From: Reticulitermes speratus
Taxonomy: Eukaryota > Arthropoda > Insecta > Blattodea > Rhinotermitidae
Assembly: GCA_021186555.1 (NCBI GenBank)
Contig: JAJKFL010000013.1
Span: 27,112,743-27,176,742 of the forward strand
Direction of reading: 5' to 3'
DNA: 64,000 bases
The notes beneath the pieces are model-generated. The model had not been told where the DNA came from, did no database searches, and saw only the letters and a list, made by a program, of their open reading frames with translations. Shown in pieces: positions 37,327 to 50,134 of the stretch. A program made the position numbers and the translations under genes. Position 1 is the first letter of the stretch; every line of letters begins with the position of its first letter.

Positions 37327-39589
37327 ACCTAACACTTCAACTGTTATTATTTATACGGTCTTTTCTACAATGGTGTAGGTATATGTCCTAAAAATACTGC
37401 ACAACCTCCCAGGTAAGCATCAGATATTTGTCCCTATCCTGAGGCACATTAATCCAGTCCACATCCTCCCACCCTATTCCTTTCTACTCCATTTTAATAT
37501 TATATTATATACTATGGATACAATTTTGTATGTAGTTGGTAACAGTGATATGCCTCAAAAATTACCTCTTTTATCACCCTTCTTATAAAGAGGTAGAAAG
37601 AATGACACCTTCCACTTTCGAGGCAATTCTTCCTTATTCCAAACAGAACTAGTGCATGCATATTTCTTCACATAAAATTACTGTTACATTTTATTTCAAC
37701 AAAAACTGGAATTACCAATTCTAATAGAATTCTCCATCAGATTTAAAAAACATCCATTCAGTGTTTCTCTGCTTACTATATGTGGACAAATGGAAGGGCA
37801 TGAAGCTAACAGGCACATCTCTTGCAACTTTTCATTGCAAATGCACTCTAAATGATGCCTTTCCAACCTACCTTCATTTCTATAAATCGTGGAATATACA
37901 GATGCAACCACTTGCAACAAATAGTTCTGAAATTTCATGTACTGTACCTTAAAAACAGATGCATTACTATTCCACACTTCTGAGGCAAAGTAACCTTTTT
38001 TGACAGCTGTTTGCAGAATACTGTACATCTCAACACCCAGCTGGAAAATGGTATGACACTTAATGAGAAACTTCACTGATGCCATAACTGGTTTATTCTG
38101 CCTTAGTGTTGAAGCTGTGTGTTCTTGTTCTTACAGAAAAAAAGAAACAATTTATAATACTTGAACAGGTACTTTCTTCCTTGAACGTCATAAAAACATT
38201 ACCATATTGTCTCTTCAAAGAAACTGCATTTTTGTAGCAAAAAGAGGGTATTAAATAAGATCAATTACCAACAGTGCTAGGTAAAAATGTCAACAAATAC
38301 TACTAATGAAATATGACAAGTCAGGATATCAAGTGCCTAGTTCATCACCTGATGCCTAACTGGATACACTTAAATATTTTATTCTGTTAAACATCCTTCA
38401 GGCAGAGAAAGGGGGAGAGAAATTATTTATTTAAGGATGCTGTCAATTACTAAGATTATAGTCTTGGTGGTAGATGAGTGCATTATGAGTATGGAGCATT
38501 GGTGGAATAATAATGACTGGGGTAAACCAAAGTATTTGAAGAAAAATCTGCCCAGTGCCACTTCAGGATGTGACACCAAGTTTTTCGTATCTACAGAACA
38601 TGGAATCACATCCTTAAAAACAGTAATATTTACACAGGGCAAAGCATATAGAATTCTACAGGATGACAAAATATAACACCCACTGACATCAGAAACAGTA
38701 CTATAAAAGCCATCTTTCACTTCAATAACAAGCTAGAAATAATTGACAAGACTTTAAATCAAGATAAACCATTTTATTGGTCCAAGAATAAATGGATGTA
38801 TGCATGAATGAAAAAATGAATGAATGAATATGAATCTCAATGTATCTGTACATGTAAGCTCATTAAAATCACAAACTGAACTTACACATTTCTCTACATT
38901 ACCACATGTTGAAATTTTAATTAGAACAAGTTCCTGTTTTTAGTCCCAATTAGGAAAACTGTGATAATGATTTTATTTATGTTTCTCTGAATTTTGTGGC
39001 TTCATGTCACTTAGTGTCATTTTTGATAAAACAAAGTAGTCACAATACAATCACTTACCTTACAGTTAATTTAATCTACTCTTTACATTATACAATGTTT
39101 TAAAGCAATATTTTTCAATGTACAAATAATTACAACAGTCATAATTACATAACAGGCAATACTCATGTAAACACATCAAATGGCAAATGTATTTACAGTG
39201 GTATTCCAGTGTTTGTTATCTACTTAAAAATATATTCTAGATTAGATAATACAAAAATCTTACTTCTGTATCATAAATGCTGTAACTCTCATGAGAAAGC
39301 TGGTGGAGGTAGACAGGAGTAAATATGAACTTGGTTAATTTAATTAGTTGGGAAACATAATAACTGAAACTGTGATAACAGAAGCTAATACATGACACTG
39401 TTAATATCAAAGCTTGCCACTGGACACAATCCTGAGCAACTTCCACCCACACCCCATCCTCCCACCCAAATACTTGCAGAACAATGCATGCTGTATCCAA
39501 ACAGGCTGCTGCTTGCACGGGTTCTGCTTTCAAGAGAATTCCCTGTATAAAATATATTGACAAGAAGCATCAAGCCAAATATAATATAA

Positions 39590-39860
39590 AGGTAAATGTG
39601 TCCCTCTGCACAGCATGGAAGCATGTGGGGGAACAGAGTTACAGCTCCACTCACCTTAACCTGGACATTTGACGGAGGTAAGCGGCCACCTTCACACTTC
39701 AGCCACTTTACCCCCAGAAAAAGAGCCTCCAGTACACACTGAATGAAAGTTGGGTGGGCTCCAGAGCCAGTATAGACTCTTTGGAGAAGAGAGAAATCTC
39801 TTGCCCCTGCAGGAATCAAACCACGCCTCCTTGGTTTTCCAGCTCATAACCTCATCACTA
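39590..39860 (-). repeat. Degenerate SINE, family III
   Basis: On the minus strand the order is tRNA-like head (GGAGGCGTGGTTTGATTCC), core (GGAGCCCACCCAACTTTC, GGGGGTAAAGTGGC) and the 3' block GAGTGGAGCTGTAACTCTG. A family copy with many substitutions; its long open frames on the minus strand are SINE translation. Confidence 0.65.
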
Positions 39861-40505
39861 TACTGACTACATTAGCACAGCTCCACCTGATATAATATAC
39901 AGAGTATTGGTTTATGTGAGATATTGTAGTGATTTATACAACCTTGCACAGGGACTCAAGGTGGTTATGATGCACTGAACATTTAGCTCAGGCAATATAC
40001 GACACAGAATTTTGTTGGGGAAACCTCTTGATAAGCATCAGTGTTTGAATTCTACTACCAGCATCAGTGTTTGATTTCTACTACCAAAGAGTTAATTTTT
40101 AAATTTTGCCATCATATTGAAGTGCCTGTGCCACCAACTGCATGTTTACAAAATTATTCCAGAGAATTTTATACACTATGAAAGATGGTGCTGACTGCCA
40201 CAGTTCCACAGATGTCAGACTTAAATGGAACACTCAAAAACTCTTGCCTTCAGTAAAGGTCCAATTAATCCCATTTTACTTTTTTAAACTTTTCTAAATG
40301 ATGAACTGTGTTTGACAATAAATCTCACAGAAGCCTATTTATTTGAACAAATGACACATCACGAAGCCAAAAATCAATTTAAGACTAAGGAACTTTGACC
40401 TACTTTGTGTATGATTATGATGAGCATACAGTTAGTGCCAAGAGAGGTGAAACAGTGACAGATTTCTGTCCCATTAATACACATGAAGCATCCAATCCTG
40501 TTCGC

Positions 40506-40573
40506 TATTCCACTGTCTATACATCGTGCTGCATTTCACTACTCCACTGTCTATACATCGTGCTGCATTACAA
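40506..40573. repeat. 34-bp direct repeat, two copies
   Basis: CCACTGTCTATACATCGTGC with its flanks occurs twice in tandem (from 40506 and 40540), nearly identical. Confidence 0.85.
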
Positions 40574-42623
40574 AGTTACAATATTCATGAATGCCAACAA
40601 ATTTTCTTACATTTAACATAATTACAAATTAGATAATTTAACATTACTTAAATATTAACATTGTTTATGTGCACAATTACATTACATGGTACTTAAGCCA
40701 CAAAATACTGAAACTGGATCTGTACTGTGAGCCTTTTATATGGCCAGGTAAATTATTAACCAGCCATATATTGAAATTAAATCTGAAAAAGTAAGAATGT
40801 GAAAGTGACATGCAGTAAAATATAAGACTATGGACAGTGAAAATTACCTCAAAATTTTATAAATTGTAGTATCCTAAAATTACATAAAAAAAATCCAACT
40901 GCAAATTGCAATCACCAAGTAACTCCATCTAACAGAACTGAAATTTCACCAAAACAATAACAATTTCAAAGATCAGCTGCATCCTTCACTTACAACTAAA
41001 TAATTGATTCATGGAAGCTACAATGAACACAGAAAAAAAATATATACAGTAATACAATACAACCGTTACCCTAATAAATCTGTAGCAATAAGAGCTCTAT
41101 ACATTTTAGACCAGAAGCATCTAACACTTTTCTGGGGAACTGAAGTTTCCTGAAAACATTCTGTATACATATAAAAATGTACACATATTACAGTATCTGA
41201 ATTAAGTTTCACAAACCAAAAGGAATTGAGAATATCTGTTTAAACAAAAGAGATACTTTATGTAGGCATATTTTATACAAAACTTTCATATATGTTACAA
41301 AATCAATTGCAAACTAATTTCCTATGCATACTGTTGATTTCACACTTGGCATCAATTTTCTACCATATACATGTTTCAAATATGGACTGCATGACAAAGC
41401 TGAACCTGCAGAAAATACCCAAGATGTGAACTTAACAGGATCCACCTACTGTTGGGAAGCAAGACATGCATACTCTGTTCTTCATTGTGTAATGCACACA
41501 CACCCACACATATGAGCATCATATCGTCTACATATGAATTCCCAGTATGCTGGCAACAAGCAAATTCATTTCTCATATTACATTCACATTGGACAAAAAA
41601 CTTACTTCACGGGAATATGGTTTGGACTCCTGTTCTACATATTCTGCTACCCAAAAGGTGATTTTCAAACAGTATTCATGCACCACACACAAGCATGAAG
41701 TATGACCCACAGTTACAGAAAAATGTCTCCTGTTTGGGCTTACCATTTGAATAATTTAATATGGCTCCCAGGCCATGCAGTGTGCCAGTTAAGTAGAACA
41801 CATGACAAATAAAAACATTATTCCAGCATAAATTCAGAATATGCAGTTGCAGTGGTTGAGAAGCACAGAACTTACCACAACAGAAGCCAAACAAAAATCC
41901 CATGAAACATAGCAAAACCTTATACTTCCCCAGCTGGCCTGTCCACATCCTTAATAATGAAAACATGAACAATTTTATCCTTTCCAATAGCTAACCATAA
42001 ACTCACAAACCAAGATCAATTAAACAATTTTAATGAAGGGGCAAAAAAAAAAAATACATATATATATATATTATGAACTAATTTTTGAAACTTCCAAGCA
42101 ATTTTATAAACTAATCAATATATAATTTGACACATACACAATTCAAATTTGCAACATGTATTTTCATAGACTCACCCACTTTTATTCTATGCAAGCAAAT
42201 TAAACAATAACACTGTAGGCACATCTTATCTAATTTCTTAAAGAACTGTATTGCATATTCAGAACAAGGACTTTTGATGAGAACTCAATACAAAATTTTG
42301 ATCAGAAAACCCAAAGAAAAGAAACGACTTGTGAGATATAGGTACCGTTAGGAAGATAATATTAAAATTAGTGTTAAGGAAACATGGTGTGAGGGTGTGA
42401 ACCAGATTCATCTAGCATGGGATGGGGTCCAGTGTCCATGTACAGACATTGAGAATGTCATATTTCAGGGGTAACCCATAAGGCAGTTTGTGAGCGGCTG
42501 ACACACATCACTGGTGCAGCTCACTCAATTGCCTGTAAAAAATAACATTCAGGTAACTGATTATCATTCACCAACAAATGCACACAGATAATTTTTTTCA
42601 CAAATTACTTTATTAAAGGATTT

Positions 42624-42667
42624 CCCCTATACGTATTTCGGCAATCTATATTGCCATCTTCAGGGGG
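42624..42667 (-). ncRNA. Hammerhead ribozyme motif, left arm
   Basis: Mirror of 42788-42831 on the minus strand: CCCC, CUGAAGA, U, perfect stem II GGCAAU/AUUGCC, GAA, AUACGUAU, A17, GGGG. Confidence 0.68.
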
Positions 42668-42787
42668 TCATTTTGGTTTGTACATAGACCAATGTACATG
42701 TGTCAATATTGGTTATTTACAATTTTATAGATGGTATAATAACCAATATTGACACATGTACATTGGTCTATGTACAAACCAAAATGA

Positions 42788-42831
42788 CCCCCTGAAGATG
42801 GCAATATAGATTGCCGAAATACGTATAGGGG
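42788..42831 (+). ncRNA. Hammerhead ribozyme motif, right arm
   Basis: CCCC (42788-42791), CTGAAGA (42792-42798; position 7 is A, which the core permits), one T, perfect 6-bp stem II with ATAG loop, GAA, stem III AT-ACGT-AT, A17 at 42827, GGGG. Stem I CCCC/GGGG differs from GCCC/GGGC at 34.0 kb by compensatory change. Confidence 0.7.
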
Positions 42832-43485
42832 AAATCCTTTAATAAAGTAATTTGTGAAAAAAATTATCTGTGTGCATTTGTTGGTGAATGATAATCAGTT
42901 ATATAACGATGCACGGTGAATACAACGGGAAAAACATTCAGGTAATTTACATACAAACAAGGCGACCATGAATGCCATGTTAAAAGAATTTCTACAGAGA
43001 GGAGGCTCATGACTAAATAAAACCAACCTGCTGTTCTTGAATGAACATAAATCAGAAGCCATCAAATAAGGCAAAAACACTGTATTTTCTTAATGCATGG
43101 ATTTTGCCTAAACAGCCTCCTAAAGTGCAGCTCCCAAAGCTTGTCTAGTTGGCTATGCCTGTCATATATGAATGGCTTCATATAGTCACAACACTGTGTG
43201 TTATAATCAAAAATACATCCATAACAATGGAACTATCACAAAGACCACTGCAACTGTGATTCCGTCTGCCAAATAAAGTGACTTTTTGAAGTCGTAAACT
43301 TCGTTATCATTTTGCACATTATTTACAATTTTTTAACAAATAATCCTTTCTTTCACTATGAACATAATTAGCTTAGAGTAAGAATTGTTCTAACAGGATG
43401 ACTACATGTAACAGCTTAAGCATTCATGCAAACATCATCATTTGGTTATGAGCTTACTAGAGTAAGCATGCCCCTTAGACACGGT

Positions 43486-43677
43486 CTACTGAAGAGGATT
43501 CTCAGATTCAGCAGTGTAGCTCTTGACTCGTGAAAACCAGTATGGTGGATATCGGTTTCCCGGAAGATCAAATGTTGTGGTATTTTCCTGACCATTGCGG
43601 AACCTGGTGAACACTGAATAATGCTGCCACACCAACTGAGCATGATTGCGGTTTCGGTATGTCACAATCTGAAGCTC
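43486..43677 (-). CDS. FBXO9: FBXO9, last exon (C-terminal 63 residues, stop)
   Basis: Acceptor CTACACCTAG-type (GTGTAG on the minus strand), phase 0, coding ELQIVTYRNRNHAQLVWQHY, then TTTFDLPGNRYPPYWFSRV and SYTAESENPLQ before TAG at 43486-43488. The C-terminus resembles vertebrate FBXO9, which ends in a similar FFARVRSYTA segment. The gene runs leftward, so this is its 3' end; the 3' UTR extends below 43486 and may include the hammerhead element at 42.6 kb. Confidence 0.92.
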   Translation of the reverse strand, partial: ELQIVTYRNRNHAQLVWQHYSVFTRFRNGQENTTTFDLPGNRYPPYWFSRVKSYTAESENPLQ

Positions 43678-44126
43678 CTACACAAACAATATATCAAAAA
43701 TGTTTGTGATAAAACAACTTATTTTCCTGAGTTGTTTTAATTTCCTGTGTTAATAGCAATTCAATCAAACATTCACAGAAAATATTAATTTGGCTTTTCA
43801 AGACAGGTATGTGGGACAACCACTTCCTCCAACATTCAAAGTTCTTAAAACAACTTACAAAGTCTTCCAACATTTTCATGTATATAATGAAGCTGGAAGA
43901 AAAACACTAATTAAAAACTTACAAATTAGTGAAATATTTCCATCCACAATTTCATAGTAAGATAAAGTATATCAAAGAGAAAAAACTTCAAACTTTTAAT
44001 CCATCACAATCTTCGTAATTTTTAATACAAAAATTCTTCATACAAAATTTATAACTTCAGTATCACACCAAACAAACAAAATGGTATGTCACGCAGTTAT
44101 GGGAGGTGGAAGTCCTACTAACTCAC

Positions 44127-44373
44127 CAAATGAAAGGTCTGTTCACCTAAATCCTGGGCACCTTCCCTTCGTCTACCACGATAACGGTTGTTAACTGCCA
44201 TTTTAAGTGCTGAGTCCTGTCGACGAAGGACTAGAACAACGTGGTCTTCATGCAAACGATAATGCCCTGATAACACAGTTGGATTTTTTGGTGTACGGAA
44301 CCTTAGCTGTCCCAGACTTGACAACGGGTCATCAGGTGTTGTCAACATAAGAACCAATCCCTCAGGAAAGAAC
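44127..44373 (-). CDS. FBXO9: FBXO9, exon 8
   Basis: Phases 2 in and 0 out; acceptor ACCAG, donor TTG|GTGAGT. It encodes FFPEGLVLMLTTPDDPLSSL, VLSGHYRLHEDHVV and RRREGAQDLGEQTFHL. The FFPxGxVxMLTTP and GHYRL motifs are diagnostic of the region downstream of the F-box in FBXO9. One continuous frame, no defects. Confidence 0.93.
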
Positions 44374-46626
44374 CTGGTAAGAAGTACACAAAAAGTATGA
44401 TTTAATTCAGATAAATCTAGGTATGAGAGCATGCAAATTGTCTCACTTTTACTCTACAGAAGACAAGAAAATAGCTCAAACATCAGCACACATATTATTA
44501 TATAAGAAGCTACATTTACACAGCCAATCCATTCAGCATGACGTTGAATGTCAAAAAAAGGTAATTTATTTGGGCATGATGTTCCTCATATACATTATTT
44601 TATTACTTTACATGCCTGACTTCACATAATGGCTAAGATATGTATGTTTTAGTAGCTTTACAAAAGGTGCTAAATATAAAATATATTCCCTAAAATTAAA
44701 GCATACAGGTGTTAAAGCCTACTTTAGTATTGGCAGTCATTATCTCTGAGTAATATCTTGCATAAAGAAATAGGCATAACATGAATAATCAGAGCAGAGA
44801 TGACTTAAACACTTGATTACCAAATATGCAACACTCTATGCATACTCATACTCTGATAACAACTTTTATAAAGATCTGCCATTTTCAAACGATCAAGTCC
44901 ATTCATCTCAGAATATTACTGTTATATCTGTACAGATAAACAGAGACACACAACAAAACAGGCAGGTATTTTTTAAAACAAATCTAGAATGTGTCAGTTG
45001 CATACAAATATGATAATTGTAGGCAACAGTATATGTCACAACATTATATGTACTCTATTTGATAATTTTGTTTTTACGAATAAAATTTTAAGATACAATG
45101 AAGTGTGCTGTAATAATATTGTCATCATACTCATGAAAGTAACTAACCTGAACTTCATACTGAAATAACAATAGAATTTCTGATTCATTCAAAACTGTGG
45201 AAGAAATTAAAGTAACAAATCAAATCAAATATTTATTAGTTCAGTCACACTGTACAGAAGGCTGTGTCTGCTTAATACTGGGCAACTCACACTTCACAGT
45301 CTTTATGTCTAGTTCTCACAAACAATTTTTCTTTTATATACATCCTTTACCTCAATCTACTGCCTGTTTTCCAACATGAAAAATATCCATCCAAGCCTCC
45401 TAAATCAAATATCACCTCAAATGTACGAAATAATTTACTTCCCTCTTATCTTTTCTGTAACTTTTAACTATTATGTTTGTTTCTTGAATCCTGTGCTATT
45501 ATGAGGGTAAATCGAAAAGTAAAGGCAATCTGTGAATTAAGGGAGTACCAAAAGCGATAGCAGCTGACTGATTGTAACTGGATTCTGACAGGTTTGAACA
45601 TGCATAGCACAGCACTCCATTGTCATTCTGGCCGAAGCGGTGACTGTGTAAACGTGGACACTCTGCTTTCCGATTACACCATCCTTGAACAACGTGCCAT
45701 AATAAGATTTCTTTGGACACAAGGGGTCAAACCCATTGATATTTACCAAAGAATGTTAGCACAGTATAGTACTGTTAACTGTACGAGTCTGGGAGAAGTT
45801 TACAAATGGGTAAAAACGTTTAAATCTGGAAGAACAAGTGTGTCTGATGAAGCTCCTGGTTCCCCATGAAAAAAGATGTTCAGAAGTGTCCCCTCAGCCA
45901 AAAAATCTTGCTAACCTTCATCTGGGATATGAAGGAGCCTATTTTGGAACATTATCAAGAAAAAGGACAAACTGTTAATAGTGCAACTTACTCAGCTATG
46001 CTTAAAGGAAAACTGAAACCTGTAATTCGCAACGAAAGAAGAGGACTGCTGTGAAAAACTGTTCTCTAGCACCATGAGAATGCTTGTCCCCATGTCACAG
46101 CCACAAAAATAGAGAAAATTTGAAACCTCCAGTTGAAGGTTCTGCCACATCCACCTTACAGTCCCGAACTCGCACCATGTGACTTCAAGCCTTCAGTCCA
46201 CTTAAAGAGGCATTATGTGGTTGACGGTTCGGCAGTAATTAAGAGGTGAATGAAGTGGTGCCTACGTTGATTAGGGAACAACCTAAAACCTTCTTCTCCG
46301 ATGGAATGAGGAAGCTTGTGGACCATTACAGAAAGGGTGTGGAACTGCAGAGAGACTACATTGAAAAATAATAGAGCTGTTAGGTACATTTCACTATCTT
46401 TGTGATTAGCAAAAGGATATTGCCTTTATTTTTTGATTTACCTACGTAATAATCTTAATCAAACTTCTCATGTCTACTTCAATAAATAAGTTATCTGCAT
46501 AATTCAATAAATTATTTCACACCTCCGTCTTACCTGCTTCAAATAACAAGCTACATATATGAAGACTGATCAAAGTAACGTATTCAAGTACAAAAAGGAG
46601 TACTGACAAACAGTGAATATGTCTAC
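44374..46626 (-). other. FBXO9: FBXO9 intron 7 (2.25 kb), host of a mariner element
   Basis: Almost half of this intron is the mariner-like element at 45502-46446. The rest is AT-rich with no other feature seen. Confidence 0.8.
45502..46446 (+). mobile_element. Degenerate mariner-like element
   Basis: The terminal inverted repeats are about 28 bp (left core GGTAAATCGAAAAGTAAAGG, right the same with two changes). They are flanked by the expected TA at 45500-45501 and 46447-46448. Inside, the plus strand encodes a mariner-type helix-turn-helix region (RAIIRFLWTQGVKPIDIY, TSLGEVYKWVKTFKSGRTS). Later come catalytic-domain remains: HHENACPHV, where D-N is changed to E-N, and LPHPPYSPELAPCDF, which keeps the last Asp. 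At 945 bp it is shorter than the usual 1.3 kb and has several stops and an internal deletion, so the transposase is dead. Confidence 0.85.
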
Positions 46627-46815
46627 CTGAGATATCGATAGTACTCCACAACGTGCCATGGTCTGTAGAACTGGTCTTGGAAACTGTTTTCTCCATTACG
46701 TATATAAGTGGTCTTACTTATGTAACAACCATTGAAGTGCAGTCTGGGACGTTCAATAAACATCTTCCGCCATGACTCATAATGGGTCAACCCTCCACAA
46801 TTCACTCCCCACACA
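46627..46815 (-). CDS. FBXO9: FBXO9, exon 7
   Basis: Acceptor TTTTTCAG, donor AG|GTAGAC. It encodes [39 protein letters not shown] and [15 protein letters not shown]. [19 protein letters not shown] and WHxVEYYRY are close to verbatim FBXO9 family signatures, following the F-box. Phase 2 on both sides, consistent with neighbours. Confidence 0.95.
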
Positions 46816-47787
46816 CTGAAAAATGAGAACTAGATTTTATACATCTCCAAATGAAGACAGAATGTATAAATTATATACCAATGAATTTAAAAACTCATAT
46901 TTAACTAACAGATTTACTGCTTTTGTGGCAAGGCAAAATTCACTTCTGAAAGTGATTTTGTCATCCTTGGCATGTGAACAGTGGCAGAAAGGTAAAAAGA
47001 CCATAAATAACAGCAATGAACAAAGATCCAAGAAAAATGTATTAAATTCATATAAACTCTAAAAACTATGTAAAATTTGCAGTTCCCACAGCAATACCAA
47101 TAAAGATTACTGTCTTGTAATACACAACACCATGTACAGTTGGTTGAAATTTATTAACATCTCAAATAAACCTGCTGCCACCATCCTTCTTCAGGGCAAA
47201 AGAATGCTTCCACTCTTAAAGATGGAGGATTCTCATTCCTCTCACCTCATATCCCAACAATTACTGAACACAGTTTTAGTTCTCAATGAATCCTAGCATG
47301 GGTGATACAAATGAGGGCAAGGTTTCCTGCAAGTGCAGTCCTGTCATCATTTTTATGCACATATCACAACAATGACATTTAGTTTTCCTTGAGAACCCCA
47401 CATCCTACCAAAAGGGCTGCATTTTCCAGAAGCACCACATACTGTAGTAACAGCTTTGGGTTTGACCAACTGCCTTGCACCCTAGCAATTACATTAGGCT
47501 ACCCACAAGTGTCACAGGAATTGCTTTTTATATACTAGTACATATGGATGCTATATTAAATGAAGCAGTTACTCAGCATCATATGGAATGATAGTGTGAT
47601 AATGTACAATGTAATGGAATGAGAGAGCATTTGTGACCTGTTTCTTCACAAAACTGGCCCAGCATTTGCCTCAAAGGGCTGTGGTAACATAGACTGTAGA
47701 GGCAGCAGTTCAAGTAGCAATGGTGGCGATTATGATAATGATTACAGTGACAGTTATGTTAACAACAACTGGTCTGGAAAAACTTAC
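46816..47787 (-). other. FBXO9: FBXO9 intron 6 (about 1 kb)
   Basis: Unique-looking AT-rich sequence; nothing further recognised. Confidence 0.7.
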
Positions 47788-47951
47788 CGTGCACAAGCCA
47801 GTCTCCATATTTCAGGATCTCTACTACACAGGTAGAATCCACGACAAACATAAGAACACATTTCCAGTGACCTCAGGTCCAAGTCTGATGATACTACCCA
47901 ACGGAAAATGTATAGGATTATTTCCATGGGCAAGGCAGATATGTGAGTTGC
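47788..47951 (-). CDS. FBXO9: FBXO9, exon 6 (F-box)
   Basis: Read leftward it encodes [40 protein letters not shown] and [14 protein letters not shown]. This is the F-box ([19 protein letters not shown]...VCRxFYxxxRDPEIWR), which docks Skp1 in an SCF E3 ubiquitin ligase. In vertebrates FBXO9 targets TELO2/TTI1 and acts in mTORC1 control; the same role here is inference. Acceptor TTTTTTAAG, donor CG|GTAAGT, phases 0 in and 2 out. Confidence 0.95.
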
Positions 47952-48330
47952 CTTAAAAAAACAAAAACTTCATGTAAACAAAACACAAAATAAGGATGCC
48001 TGTGTGTATTATCAGCGTATCACTGTCAATTACATCTACAGCAGATACTGGATGGGCAAAGTGTACTGATGTACTTCAAAATTTACTATAATTCATCTAT
48101 CCATATGTGCAGTATGAACATACTATGCTAGAATATGCATGCTTTCCAAACATGTTCTTTGCTCTTCTGTATATTTCTTTGCCCTTGTTCGATTACTGCC
48201 AATACAAATCTACCACTGCAAAGATAATTACACTGAAAATATCATGCTTTACACTCTGAAATTTTTCTCCCCCACCCACTTTGAATATTCACCACACAAA
48301 AAATGTTGACCCAGAAACTGTAGAGCTTAC

Positions 48331-48473
48331 CTTTTGCTCATGATGTGGTGTGCAGACACACACAGAGCGGCTGAACAGTCGTTGCAATTGTGACAAAAGA
48401 TCTGCATCATTATCACCATCATCATCGTCTAACCCAAGGTCCCCCTCTTGATCAGGACCAACGTCCAAATCAT
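48331..48473 (-). CDS. FBXO9: FBXO9, exon 5 (acidic linker)
   Basis: Acceptor AACCAG, donor AAG|GTAAGC. Only the phase 1 reading is open: DLDVGPDQEGDLGLDDDDGD then NDADLLSQLQRLFSRS. It matches the DDD-ADLLSYFQQQL linker of vertebrate FBXO9 between the TPR-like repeat and the F-box. This phase requirement fixes the end of exon 4 at 50135. Confidence 0.92.
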
Positions 48474-50134
48474 CTGGTTACCCACACAGTTAACAGTTTA
48501 AAAAATATTCATATTATATCTGGCAAAAGCCTAGACAGGAAGTATTATTGTCATATTCAATTTATGCATTTTCAGTGATGCACAGTCATCAACTTACATT
48601 CATGATGTGCTAAAAAAGTGCATGCAATACTGAAAACATATCATATGCAACTTGTGGAATATGCAATGCACATATTACACAAAAGAATTAATGACACAAA
48701 CAGGACTTCAGAAATAAAACTTAAATCTACTATTCACTTGTCTATGCTTACAAATACATGTTTTATATGAGATAATTATAAATACATCACAAGCAGTTCA
48801 AGATCCAGAGAAGAGAGGAGTATACTCTTTCACCTAACAATAAATCATTTGTTTCATTATCAACACATTTATATTAAAGCTAAAATATTACTTGCCATCA
48901 GTGTTCATTAACACAACCACGCAGATCATGTAACTATATTTCTGCATTTCACATTTGCACATTTGCCAGCACATAATTTTTGAGGAGTGTGGGACATGAT
49001 TCACAATGTGGCTACCACAGAGACATTATTCTATCTGACCGCCATCATGTCACTTAATGTCGTCTCACCTATCCTATAAACACAGGACACGCGCATGCAT
49101 GTGCACACACACCACATGCACGCACAATGGAATAGCAGCAGGACGTGACAATTGATACAGTTCAGAAAACACAATGACCCTATGCATAACAACACACATA
49201 AGGAATTCCTACTGCATATATTTCTAGTCCTGCAGGTCTGTTGTTGTTGTTGTTTTATGTTGCTCTGTGAAGAATTTATTACTGAAGGACAGACACAAGT
49301 TGATAAATACACCAGAAATAACATTAAAGTTCCATACTGCCATACTGTTTGTAGCAGTTGACTTACACAATGTTTCTTACATGATAATCTATCTCCTTAC
49401 CAGACTTCACAATGGTTCATTAGCTATCACCACCATACCCACAGCTGAGAAAAATGTTCCCCCAGCCACCACGTTCTTACTTATACTCTACAAAGGCATT
49501 CCCTGCTGTAGGTTACATTATTTTCTTATAAGCTATTAGCACATGTCATTTCAGGATCCTCGAGTAAGTGGTGCTAGCTGTCACTCAACCCGCACAACAC
49601 TGCACTTCTGCTATGCAGTTAGTACCAAGTCAAAAACTAAAAAGTGTGGCATTGTGGCAGCCTGTAATGGCATGATATTCATACATACCAAGTTTCATAA
49701 AAAGCAGTCAACAGGTCCAAAAGTTGATGTCGTGGCGAGAAAGACACACACATGCACAAATACACAGCGTGGTTCTCTATGAACGCCTGCTCTTTTCTTG
49801 TATGAAAGGTATGTAACATAAGTAACCAGATGAAGATTTTACTGCAGCCCTCATAAAATCTTGGGATTCTTTCTTAACATATTTTCCTTCCTTAAAAAGA
49901 CAAAAAGCAAGCTTATGAGGACATATGCTGCATGTGTGTGTGTGTGTGTGCACACGCATGTGTGTTGGTGCATCCCCTGCAAGTTCAACTTTCAAATGCA
50001 TGGAATGTTGTGATAAAACTTAGTACAAACCTTATCCCACTGGAGACCATCCAATAGCATTCTTTTCCTACAATCAGTATTAACAATATGAACATGAGAG
50101 TGAATACACTGTCCATTACTAAAATAACTGTTAC
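48474..50134 (-). other. FBXO9: FBXO9 intron 4 (1.7 kb)
   Basis: Contains a short GT microsatellite (about 49935-49952) and otherwise unremarkable sequence. The bases just below exon 4 are open to 50031 but their frame cannot join exon 5. Confidence 0.65.

Larger units (their letters stand above)
42557..42932. mobile_element. Inverted-repeat retroelement with two hammerhead motifs
   Basis: Two near-perfect arms (about 42557-42718 and 42737-42900) surround a short spacer. They carry the box ATTCACCAACAAATGCAC and a hammerhead each. A 13-bp duplication AACATTCAGGTAA flanks it at 42544-42556 and 42933-42945. The right end continues beyond the palindrome with ATGCACGGTGAATACAACGG, the terminal motif shared by the family. 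Same architecture as at 33.6 kb but different arm sequence. Confidence 0.75.
29192..43485. other. Spacer between convergent PAQR4 and FBXO9
   Basis: About 14 kb without a supportable gene, apart from the two 3' UTRs at its ends. Contents: an inverted-repeat hammerhead element (33589-34084), a worn SINE (35175-35375), a 34-bp tandem repeat (36485-36586), a family II SINE (37029-37326), a family III SINE (39590-39860), a twofold 34-bp repeat (40506-40573) and a second inverted-repeat hammerhead element (42557-42932). Open frames here lack any family resemblance. Confidence 0.7.

Noticed and set aside
39385..39819. A 144-codon minus-strand open frame
   Set aside because: It mostly translates an inverted SINE; no protein family resemblance.
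50031..50134. Extension of FBXO9 exon 4 to a donor at 50030
   Set aside because: The frame stays open, but that donor leaves phase 0 and exon 5 is only open in phase 1; the donor at 50134 fits.
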